Below, one piece after another: positions 8,133 through 15,945 of a stretch of 64,000 bases of DNA. Source of the stretch: Gordonia jinghuaiqii. GTDB lineage: Bacteria; Actinomycetota; Actinomycetes; Mycobacteriales; Mycobacteriaceae. The first letter of the stretch is position 1; each line of letters starts with the position of its first letter. Below the pieces are notes generated by a model. It was not told the origin of the DNA, ran no database searches, and saw nothing but the letters and a program-made list of their open reading frames with translations. The stretch is taken from NCBI RefSeq assembly GCF_014041935.1, contig NZ_CP059491.1, forward strand, positions 4,278,001 through 4,342,000. The letters run 5' to 3'. The position numbers and the translations under genes were made by a program.

Positions 8133-8636
8133 CTAGCGGACGGGCAGCGCGGGTACGCCCGCGACGTCGGTGCCGCCGCCGGACATGGCCGACGACTGAG
8201 ACGAGCCCGCTCCGAAACGGTCCAACGGATTGTCGATGCGTCGGAAGTTCCACCAGAAGCCGGCGTTGTCGGTCAGGTTCTCGGCGTAATCGGAGATCGC
8301 ATATCCGGCGATCGAGGACGGGAAGCAGCCGAACCAGACGGTCTTGATCGTCAGCGATTCGTTCTTCTTCAGCTGCGCCTTGAACTTCGTCGCACCGTTG
8401 ACCTCCTGCAAGGTGACGTTGCGGAATTCGCCGTCACGCGCAGTGACCCTCATGAACCGGGTCATGCTCCACGCCTTGTTCCACGGCGTGCCCGGCGCTC
8501 CGAACTGGCAGTAGACCCCACCCGTCATCTGAAGGTTGGGTACCGCCGCCTGCGCAGGTGCGGCACCCACCAGCGTGCCTGCTGCGATTCCTGCGGCGGC
8601 CACCATCCCGACGACGGCCCGTTTGAACGAATTCAT
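8133..8636 (-). CDS. Small secreted protein of unknown function
   Basis: A 167-aa protein with a clear Sec signal: MNSFKRAVVGMVAAAG, a hydrophobic core, and a cleavage site after APAQA. The mature part is about 136 aa with two Cys (YCQFG and WFGCFP) that may pair, and several aromatic residues (GFWWNFRR). The ATG at 8636 has AGGAGG 4 nt upstream; an upstream in-frame extension lacks a signal and is discarded. I do not recognise the family. It faces fprA across a shared terminator and is divergent from the iron permease operon. Confidence 0.82.
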   Translation of the reverse strand: MNSFKRAVVGMVAAAGIAAGTLVGAAPAQAAVPNLQMTGGVYCQFGAPGTPWNKAWSMTRFMRVTARDGEFRNVTLQEVNGATKFKAQLKKNESLTIKTVWFGCFPSSIAGYAISDYAENLTDNAGFWWNFRRIDNPLDRFGAGSSQSSAMSGGGTDVAGVPALPVR

Positions 8637-8790
8637 CCATCCTCCTGATACGAGTTCCCTGACAACACTGGGCATATCGACCCCAGCTCATCGCAGTGTT
8701 ACCGCCGGCACAGCGTCCGCTCAGGATCCGCAGGTCTTTCGTTATACGAACGACACTCTTCGCGTCGCGCCGTGAGGGCCGCCGGACGAC

Positions 8791-8809
8791 GTTGGTAAGG
8801 TAACCCTTC
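8791..8809 (+). promoter_or_regulatory. IdeR/DtxR-like iron box before the FecCD permease operon
   Basis: GTTGGTAAGGTAACCCTTC agrees with the DtxR/IdeR consensus at 11 of 19 positions and ends one base before the GTG of the first permease. As at entC, the box overlaps the promoter of an apparently leaderless transcript. Confidence 0.55.
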
Positions 8810-9853
8810 GTGCGCCGCTCCCTCCGAGTTCTCGGAATCCCGCTACTGCTGGCGGTCCTCGCGGCGCTGGTCATCGCGTCGGTGTTGTTCGGTTCCCGAT
8901 CGGTGCCGCTCGACGAGATCTGGCCGAGCTTCACCACGGGGATGGCCGAGATCTGGGCCGCGCTCTTGGACCTCCGGATGCCGGAGATCACCAAGGACAC
9001 CGACGTCGACGGCATCGTCTGGGATCTGCGTGTCCCGCGAACCCTGTTGGGTCTGACCGCGGGTCTCGCCATCGGCGCGGCCGGTGCGATCACCCAGGGC
9101 CACACCCGCAATCCGATCGCCGATCCGGGCATACTCGGCGTCAACGCCGGCGCCGCATGCTCCGTCGTCGCGGGGATCTACGTGCTGGGCATCTCCAGTC
9201 CCATCGCGTTCATGTTCTTCGGACTCATCGGGGCGATCATCGCCGCGACCGTCGTGTTCGGGTTGTCGGCGTTGAGCGGATCGTCTCCGCTGACGTTGGT
9301 GCTGGCGGGTACCGGCCTGACCGCGATGCTCACGGCCATCACGTCCTCGATCGTTCTCGTCGACACCAATTCGCTCGACCAGTGGCGGTTCTGGAGTGTC
9401 GGGTCCACCGCAGGCCGCGGCATCGACGTGTTCTGGGCGAGCCTGCCGTTCATCCTCATCGGCCTCGTGCTGGCGCTGGCGAGCGGCTTCTTCCTCAACG
9501 TGCTCAGCCTCGGCGACGACATGACCAAGGCGCTGGGCTCGCGCGTGATACTCATCCGAGTCCTCGGCATCCTGACGATCACGCTCCTGATCGGTGCAGC
9601 GACCGCGGCCTGCGGTCCGATCGTCTTCCTCGGTCTGGTGGTGCCGCACGTCGCGCGGGCGTTCGTCGGCGCCGACTACCGCTGGATCATCCCGTATTCG
9701 GCCCTGTTCGGCGGCATCCTCCTCGTCGGCTGCGACATCCTGGGCCGCATCGTCGCCCGCCCCGGTGAGGTGCAGGTGGGCGTGATGCTGGCGCTGGTCG
9801 GCGCACCGTTCCTGATCCTCATGGTCCGCCGGCAGAGATTGGGGACCGTATGA
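8810..9853 (+). CDS. FecCD-type iron-siderophore permease 1
   Basis: A 347-aa inner-membrane permease with 8-10 hydrophobic helices, of the BtuC/FecC/FhuB family. Family signatures are LRVPRTLLGLTAGLAIGAAG, ITQGHTRNPIADPGILGVNAGA, TAACGPIVFLGLVVPHVAR (coupling helix) and VARPGEVQVGVMLALVGAPF at the end. It should form a heterodimer with the next gene product. Start is the GTG abutting the iron box. The stop overlaps the next ATG by 4 nt. Confidence 0.92.
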   Translation: MRRSLRVLGIPLLLAVLAALVIASVLFGSRSVPLDEIWPSFTTGMAEIWAALLDLRMPEITKDTDVDGIVWDLRVPRTLLGLTAGLAIGAAGAITQGHTRNPIADPGILGVNAGAACSVVAGIYVLGISSPIAFMFFGLIGAIIAATVVFGLSALSGSSPLTLVLAGTGLTAMLTAITSSIVLVDTNSLDQWRFWSVGSTAGRGIDVFWASLPFILIGLVLALASGFFLNVLSLGDDMTKALGSRVILIRVLGILTITLLIGAATAACGPIVFLGLVVPHVARAFVGADYRWIIPYSALFGGILLVGCDILGRIVARPGEVQVGVMLALVGAPFLILMVRRQRLGTV

Positions 9854-10968
9854 GCACGCCCACCACGAAAACGACGACCGCGAACAGCCGGGGCGTGGCA
9901 CCGCATCCGGGTGGTTATCGCATCGCCATCGAACCGGTGTCGATGGTCGTCCGGCCCCGAATGCTCGTCGTGGCACTGGTTTCCACCGCGATCGCGCTGG
10001 TGCTGTTCCTGACCAGCGTCGGCGTCAGCGACTACCCGCTCACCCCTGTCGATGTCGCCCGCATCCTCCTCGGCGGCGGTACCCGCATCGAGAACGTGGT
10101 GGTGTTCGACGTCGCGCTCCCCCGCGCACTCGTGTCCCTGCTGGTCGGTTTCGGTCTCGGTCTCGCGGGTTCGATCACCCAGCTCATCGCCCAGAATCCC
10201 CTCGCGACCCCCGACATCCTCGGCATCACGGCCGGGGCGAGCGCGGCTGCCGTTGCGGCCATAGCCTTTTCGACGACGAGCTGGGGCGCCTGGTTCGGTG
10301 ATCTCGGTGTCCCGGTGTCGGCCATGGTCGGCGCGCTCCTCACCGCGGTGGTCATGTACGTGCTGGCGTGGCCCGGCCGCAAGGCCAACAGCGGTATCAA
10401 TCCGTTCCGGCTCGTGCTGATCGGTGTCGGCATGACCTGGATGTTGCAGGCGCTCACCAATTTCCTGCTGACCCGCGCCGACATCCGCGACGTCGGCCGA
10501 GCCCAGGTGTGGCTGGTCGGTTCGGTGGCCAACGTCGGGTGGTCGAATGTGTGGCCGGTGGTCGGGGGCGTCGTGGCCGGCATCGTCGTGGTCGTGGGAT
10601 TGGCACGCCAGATCGGCATGCTCAGCCTCGGACCCGATCTGGCTCGCGGCCTCGGCGTCCGTGTCGGTGCGGTGTCCACGACGCTGCTCCTCACCGCGGT
10701 CCTCGTGAGTGCGCTCGCGGTGTCGGCGGCCGGGCCCATCGCCTTCGTCGCGCTGCTCGCCCCGCAGATCGCACTCCGTCTCGCCGGCACCGCCGTCCCG
10801 ACGCCGTTGCTGTCCGGGCTGATCGGTGCGTCCCTGGTGCTCGGCGGTGACCTGTTGTGTCGCACGGTGCTTCCCGGCGGATTACCGGTCGGCATCGTCA
10901 CCGCCGCGATCGGCGGCCCGTTCCTGATCTACCTGATGATCGCCATGTCCCGAAAGGCGAGCGTATGA
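9850..10968 (+). CDS. FecCD-type iron-siderophore permease 2
   Basis: A 372-aa permease, partner of the preceding gene. It has a soluble N-terminal segment of about 35 aa, then the family pattern: LPRALVSLLVGFGLGLAG, ITQLIAQNPLATPDILGITAGA, SAAGPIAFVALLAPQIALRL and LPGGLPVGIVTAAIGGPF. ATGA overlap with the upstream permease and with the downstream ATPase indicates tight coupling and 1:1 expression. Confidence 0.92.
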   Translation: MSTPTTKTTTANSRGVAPHPGGYRIAIEPVSMVVRPRMLVVALVSTAIALVLFLTSVGVSDYPLTPVDVARILLGGGTRIENVVVFDVALPRALVSLLVGFGLGLAGSITQLIAQNPLATPDILGITAGASAAAVAAIAFSTTSWGAWFGDLGVPVSAMVGALLTAVVMYVLAWPGRKANSGINPFRLVLIGVGMTWMLQALTNFLLTRADIRDVGRAQVWLVGSVANVGWSNVWPVVGGVVAGIVVVVGLARQIGMLSLGPDLARGLGVRVGAVSTTLLLTAVLVSALAVSAAGPIAFVALLAPQIALRLAGTAVPTPLLSGLIGASLVLGGDLLCRTVLPGGLPVGIVTAAIGGPFLIYLMIAMSRKASV

Positions 10969-11882
10969 CCACCTCTCCCCCGGATGGGACCCCGATGAAC
11001 CCGAACCCCATGACCCGAACCCCAGAGACCCGAACCCCGGCGACCCAGAACCCGCCTACCCGGACGCCGACCGGTAGCGCCCGTCTGCGCGGTGTCGACC
11101 TTCGAGTCGGCTACGACGACCGGGTGGTCATCGACGGTCTGACCATCGACGTTCCGGACGGTCAGGTCACCACGATCATCGGTTCCAACGGGTGCGGGAA
11201 GTCGACGCTGCTGCGATGCCTCGCCCGACTGCTGCCACCGAAGTCGGGCACGGTCTATCTCGACGGTGACGACATCTCCTCGGTGCGGCCCAAGCAGGTC
11301 GCTCGCACCCTCGCCATCCTGCCGCAGAATCCCATCGCGCCAGAGGGTTTGACGGTCGCCGACCTCGTCGGGCGTGGTCGGCACCCACACCAGCGGTGGT
11401 ACCAGCAGGCGACCGCCACCGACGAGGCCGCCGTCGCTGAGGCCATGGAGATGACGGACACTCTCGACCTCGCCGACCGCACCCTCGATGCACTCTCCGG
11501 CGGTCAGCGACAACGCGTGTGGATAGCTCTGACCCTCGCGCAGGGCACCGACCTCATCCTGCTCGACGAACCGACGACGTACCTCGACCTCGCCCATTCG
11601 ATCGACGTGCTGGACCTCGTCCGCAGCCTCTGCGACGATCACGGAAAAACAATCGTGATGGTTCTCCACGACCTGAATCTCGCGGCCCGGTACAGCGATT
11701 CACTATTCGTGATGCGCAACGGGGCGATCGTCACCACCGGCTCCCCCACCGACGTGATCGACGCCGACATGCTCGGCGAGGCCTTCGGGCTCCGCGCGCA
11801 TGTGATGACCGACCCGATCTCGGGCGGTCCGCTGATCGTACCGTTGGACTCGCGCACCCACGGCCGCATCGCGACCAGCTGA
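10965..11882 (+). CDS. FepC-type iron-siderophore ABC ATPase
   Basis: A 305-aa ATPase energising the two permeases. Walker A GSNGCGKST, Q-loop PQNPIAPEGLTV, signature LSGGQRQRVWIA, Walker B LILLDEPTTYLDL and H-loop VLHDLN are all intact. It is slightly longer than usual because of a Pro/Thr-rich N-terminal tail of about 35 aa built from repeated (N/R)-(T/P)-P units (for example TRTPETRTPATQ), which is probably disordered. The ATG at 10965 overlaps the permease stop. The ABC domain starts near residue 40. Confidence 0.92.
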   Translation: MTTSPPDGTPMNPNPMTRTPETRTPATQNPPTRTPTGSARLRGVDLRVGYDDRVVIDGLTIDVPDGQVTTIIGSNGCGKSTLLRCLARLLPPKSGTVYLDGDDISSVRPKQVARTLAILPQNPIAPEGLTVADLVGRGRHPHQRWYQQATATDEAAVAEAMEMTDTLDLADRTLDALSGGQRQRVWIALTLAQGTDLILLDEPTTYLDLAHSIDVLDLVRSLCDDHGKTIVMVLHDLNLAARYSDSLFVMRNGAIVTTGSPTDVIDADMLGEAFGLRAHVMTDPISGGPLIVPLDSRTHGRIATS

Positions 11883-11996
11883 AGCCTCTGCCGGTTGAAC
11901 CGGCGCCGGCGGTCTCGCTCGCGGCCGGCAGTGGCGACCCTTCACACTGTGGAGTTGTCAATGATCGTGCGCGGTCCCGGTTTTCGAGAACGCTTG

Positions 11997-12037
11997 TTGC
12001 GGCAGTATGGTCCGGTATGCGGCTCATACTGCCGCAA
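11997..12037. terminator. Hairpin after the HNH gene
   Basis: A perfect 13-bp inverted repeat (TTGCGGCAGTATG and complement, 15-nt loop) begins 13 bp after the HNH gene's stop and about 115 bp after the convergent iron operon. It probably terminates the HNH gene and perhaps the ABC operon as well. Confidence 0.75.
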
Positions 12038-12049
12038 GAGTGTGGTCTG

Positions 12050-13328
12050 TCAGGCGGCGTCGTCGAGTCGCATGGTGCGGCGGTTGTAGGCGGGTAGCGG
12101 TCGGCGTTGTGGGTCGATGTCGACCGGTGGGATCAGCCACGGATGCCGGTCGAAGCCGAGGACGGCGTCCCAGCCATTGTGGTGGACCTGGGTGTGGCAA
12201 CGCTGGCAGAGCAGACATCCGTTGTCCAGCGACGTCGGCCCGTCGTCGGCCCAATGCCGCAGATGGTGTACCTGGGTATGTGACGGTGGTGCACCACATT
12301 TGACGCAACACCCATCGCGCACAATCACAGCCTTGCGCAACGCCGGTGGGAAGACGCGCTTGTCGCGCCCCATCTGCAGCGGCACCGTCTCGCCGTCGAT
12401 GATCACCTCCGTCAGAGTCCCGTCGCAGGAGAGGGCGCGGGCGGTGGCATCGGTGATGGTGCCGGTCCACGGCAACGCGCCCATATCGGTGGCGTCGGCG
12501 GGGATGGTCAGGATCAGCTGGGTGCGTGGCGCTCCGGCGGTGTCGAGGGCGGCACCGAGTACGGCCTGGTCGAGGATGAGTTCGAAGGCATCGGCGCGTC
12601 GTTGCCCGGCTGAGCGGCGGTCGTCGGCGCCGTCGGGTTCGGGTCGGGGTGTGGAGCGTTGGTCGATCATGGCGATGAACTTCTCCCCGACGACCTGGGT
12701 GAGGTCGGCGACGATCTCCACGCGACCGTCGTCGGTGAGGGTATGAGAGACGCTGTTGAGTGCGCGGTCCTCGGCGGCGGGAATGCCGCCGTCGGCGTCG
12801 GCGACAATGTTGCCGAGCGTGTGTGCTCGGGCCAGCACTTCGGCGGGTGTTGCCCCGGGACAGGGCCTGGGTGAGCAGTTCGGTCTCGAAGACCGACACC
12901 TCGTCGTCGGAAAGATCTGTGGGGGACCGATGTTCGATGTGGGCGATCCCTCGGATGATGGCGTCGACGATCTCGGCCGATAGGCGCCCGTCCGCGGCAT
13001 GTCCGGAGACTCTAGTGAGTCGCTCGAGTCCGTGGGCGATCCGCACGATGCGGGCGGCGACCGCGGGTGCGAATCCCATCTCGATCAACAGTTTCGACAG
13101 TGTCGAGTGGCTGCGTTCAGCCACTCGCAATCGCGCGAGTTCGGCTGCGCGCACCACGATCTGGCGCTCAACCGCGTTACGCATCAGGCGGAGGGTATCC
13201 AGCTCGGTGAACGTCGCGCGACCGGTGGAGTCGTCTGCGGGGAGCGTCGTCTCGATGAGGGAATCGAGGAGGTGTGCGAGATCGGGCATGACTCCAAGGT
13301 AATCGAACATCTCGGCGATCGCCGCCAC
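12050..13328 (-). pseudogene. DUF222/HNH endonuclease-type gene with a frameshift
   Basis: This belongs to the actinobacterial DUF222-HNH family (13E12-repeat type), usually one frame of 400-450 aa. Here the N-terminal DUF222 part (MPDLAHLLDSLIETTLPADD to LLTQALSRG) and the C-terminal part (ATPAEVLARAHTLGNI to the end) lie in different frames. They join if one base is removed from the run of four G/C at 12853-12856. The C-terminal part has the HNH core: CCVKCGAPPSH, VHHLRHWADDGPTSLDNG and CQRCHTQVHH. Either it is a recent pseudogene or there is an assembly error in the homopolymer. The start is uncertain (13328, 13310 or 13289). Function of the family is poorly defined. Confidence 0.88.
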
Positions 13329-13598
13329 GATCCACAGGGATTACGTTGTGCCACACCATGTTCAGAATCCCGGGATGTAAGACCAGCACCTTCGATACCG
13401 ACCGTTTCCGTCACGGGAGTTACCAACTGCACCAGAATATGCTCGGAATCCGTTCACAAACTCCCCGAAGAAACGCCCAGAAAAAACACCGAACAAAGTT
13501 CTATCCCGCAGCAACGATCAGCGGCACGAGCTGTTCGGCGGCTGTCCATGCGCCGTGCTGGCCGAGCATCGATGGCATCGTCTCGTGCTGCTGCCCCC
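13329..13598. other. Intergenic, nothing recognised
   Basis: About 270 bp between the HNH gene start and the ClC gene end. It is less GC-rich than its surroundings in places (around 13430-13510, with an AAAAAA tract). No convincing gene, hairpin or repeat was found. Confidence 0.5.
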
Positions 13599-14927
13599 TC
13601 AGGCGGCGGACGTCGTGGGCCCCGGAGGCGGCGGGCGCCGATGGTCGGCGAGCATCTGCTCACGCAGGGAGTCGTAGATCGGTGGCACCGAGGCGAGATG
13701 GGCGACGAGAACCGCCATCGCGGTGGCCGCGAGCATCGGTACCGCGACCGTCGTCGTGGCGGTCATCTCCATGACGAGGACCAGTCCGGTGAGCGGGGCG
13801 CGTACCACCGCACCGAAGAGCGCCGCCATCCCGGCCAGCACCATCGCGTCCCGCAGCGACGAGTCCGCCTGCGGGAAGAGGACATCGACACCCGCCGCGA
13901 ACAGGACACCCCACAGGGCACCGATTGCGAGCATCGGCGCGAACAGGCCACCGGGGGTTCCGGCCGCATACGACAGCGGTCCCGCGAAGAACCTGACGAC
14001 CAACAGTGCCGCGATCGCCGGCAGCACGATCCCGCCGTCGAAGATCGACTGCGCCAGGCCATCTCCGCCACCCGCCGCTTGGGCGTCGATGGCCAGCAGG
14101 GCACCGATGATCGCTCCGATGATCGTCGCCTTGGCGATCGGGGGCACCCGGACGATTCCGCGGACCGCCGCGATCGCCCCAAGAGTCACCTTGGTGTAAG
14201 CGATTCCGACAAGGCCGGTGAGCAGCCCGAAGATCACGAAGACCGGCAACAGCACGATCGACGGTGCAGCCACGGCGCCGACGACGAAGTCGGGCCGGTC
14301 CCCGAGGATCAACCGACCGCATGCCACCGCGACCGCGACCCCCAGGATGGTCGGGAGCACCACCCGCATTCGGAACGAGCGCGACACCTCCTCGAGTGCG
14401 AACAGGGCCCCGCCGACGGGAGCGGTGAACGCCACCGCCAGTCCCGCGCCGCTCATCGAGGTCTGTAGGGCACGAATGTCGTTGTCGTCGAGGCCTGCTC
14501 GACGCCCGGTCTCGGAACCGACGACCGCACCCATGTGCACTGTGGGACCTTCGCGGCCGAGGACCAGTCCGGACCCCATCGCGGCGAGACCGCCGAGGAA
14601 CTTCGCGGGGATCAGCCGTGGGGGTGAAGGCGACGCCTCTCCGCGTTCGACCGCCTCCACCTGCTGGATGCCGCTGCCCGACGACTCCGGTACGAATCGT
14701 ACGACGAGAGCGCCGACCGTGGCCCCGGCGGCGGTCACCGCCACCGGGATGAACCAGCCGGGCACACCCAGACCTGCCGACCAGTCGAGCATGTCGAGCC
14801 GCCATCGCGTGAGGTGGTCCAAGCACCAGCGGAAACCACCGCCGACGAATCCCGTCACCGCACCGGCCACGACTGCGAGTACACACAGTCGCGTGAGCCC
14901 GGGGCTGCTGTGCTGCGCCGACTCCAC
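13599..14927 (-). CDS. ClC-family chloride channel/antiporter
   Basis: A 442-aa membrane protein with the ClC anion-selectivity motifs: GSGIQQVEAVERGE, GREGPTVHMGAVVG, and GGLFAPMLAIGALWG. The Glu in GREGP is the external gating glutamate, favouring a Cl-/H+ exchanger. No CBS domain follows. Start is GTG 14927; no clear ribosome-binding site is visible. It is divergent from the ABC/YhgE pair. Confidence 0.93.
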   Translation of the reverse strand: MESAQHSSPGLTRLCVLAVVAGAVTGFVGGGFRWCLDHLTRWRLDMLDWSAGLGVPGWFIPVAVTAAGATVGALVVRFVPESSGSGIQQVEAVERGEASPSPPRLIPAKFLGGLAAMGSGLVLGREGPTVHMGAVVGSETGRRAGLDDNDIRALQTSMSGAGLAVAFTAPVGGALFALEEVSRSFRMRVVLPTILGVAVAVACGRLILGDRPDFVVGAVAAPSIVLLPVFVIFGLLTGLVGIAYTKVTLGAIAAVRGIVRVPPIAKATIIGAIIGALLAIDAQAAGGGDGLAQSIFDGGIVLPAIAALLVVRFFAGPLSYAAGTPGGLFAPMLAIGALWGVLFAAGVDVLFPQADSSLRDAMVLAGMAALFGAVVRAPLTGLVLVMEMTATTTVAVPMLAATAMAVLVAHLASVPPIYDSLREQMLADHRRPPPPGPTTSAA

Positions 14928-15147
14928 ACTGCGACGCTATACCCCGCGCCGGCGGTTGCCCAGGCCGGAAACGACGATGGCGTACACGCGCCCTCGCGAC
15001 TCCCAAATCCCGACGACCGCGACGGGGACTGCGTTATGTTGCGTGTGCAAGCTCATTGGGGGGCGTCGAGCCGGCCCGGGAGCATGTCCGACGCCGCTCT
15101 CGTCTGCTCCTCGCGTGTGGTCGGAACGTCGGCCGGAGAGGTTCGCC

Positions 15148-15945
15148 ATGGTCGACCACACGACCGTCATCGACGCCGACGCCATCGGCGTCCACGCCGG
15201 ATGGGGTCACATCTACGGGCCCGAGACATTCCGTGTCCGTGAGGGCGGAGTCACCGTGCTGTCGGGGCGCGCCGGTCGCGGCCGGACGGCGCTGCTGCTG
15301 ACGCTCGCCGGACGGATGAAACCCACCTCCGGCACACTCACCGCGTTCGGACGCACGGGTCAGGCCAGGCACCTTTTCGCCAGCGCGGCCATCGCGTACA
15401 TCGACGAGGTCGACCGGGTCGCGCAGACCATCCGGGTCAGCGACGTGGTCAGTGAGGAGATCCGCTGGAAGTCCCGGTGGTACAGGTGGGTCCGACGTTC
15501 CGGCCGCGACGATCTCGAACACATCTGCGGCCCGGTCTTCGGCGAGCACCCCCTGCCGCGGATGGATGCCTTCGTCGAAGAACTGCCCGAACTGACCGCG
15601 ACGCTGCTCCGTATCGCGGTCGCGAACGTCGGGCGGCCGCCTCTGCTCGTCGTCGGCGGCGTGGACCGGCTCACCTCCATCGGTGATTCCGCGGCGGTCC
15701 TCGACCGTCTCGTCGTCCTGGGGCACACCCAGACCGTCATCACCGCCGACATCAACGCCGCCACCACCGGACAGAGCGCGCTGCGCGACGTGATCGCGCT
15801 CGACCATCTCACCGACACGCGGGTGATCGACACCGGCGCCCCAGACCACCAGCCCCCACACCATGAGCGCCCAGACGACGAGCCCCCAGACCACGAGCCC
15901 CCACACCACGAGCCAACCGGCGACAGAAACGGAGAGCCATCGTGA
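15148..15945 (+). CDS. Degenerate ABC-type ATPase paired with the YhgE/Pip gene
   Basis: A 265-aa protein with ABC ATPase layout but damaged nucleotide motifs. The Walker A position reads GRAGRGRT, with Arg replacing the invariant Lys. The signature region reads EELPELTATLLRIA instead of LSGGQ. The Walker B region reads LLVVGGVDRL, where Gly-Gly replaces Asp-Glu. The last 30 aa are a His/Pro/Glu/Asp repeat (PDHQPPHHERPDDEPPDHEP). The ATG at 15148 has GGAGAGG upstream; the longer open frame runs antisense to the ClC gene and is discarded. It overlaps the YhgE gene by 4 nt, so the two probably act together, but ATP hydrolysis by this subunit is doubtful. Confidence 0.8.
   Translation: MVDHTTVIDADAIGVHAGWGHIYGPETFRVREGGVTVLSGRAGRGRTALLLTLAGRMKPTSGTLTAFGRTGQARHLFASAAIAYIDEVDRVAQTIRVSDVVSEEIRWKSRWYRWVRRSGRDDLEHICGPVFGEHPLPRMDAFVEELPELTATLLRIAVANVGRPPLLVVGGVDRLTSIGDSAAVLDRLVVLGHTQTVITADINAATTGQSALRDVIALDHLTDTRVIDTGAPDHQPPHHERPDDEPPDHEPPHHEPTGDRNGEPS

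Noticed and set aside
14218..15147. Plus-strand open frame upstream of the degenerate ABC gene
   Set aside because: It is antisense to the ClC gene; a ribosome-binding site and domain start place the gene at 15148.
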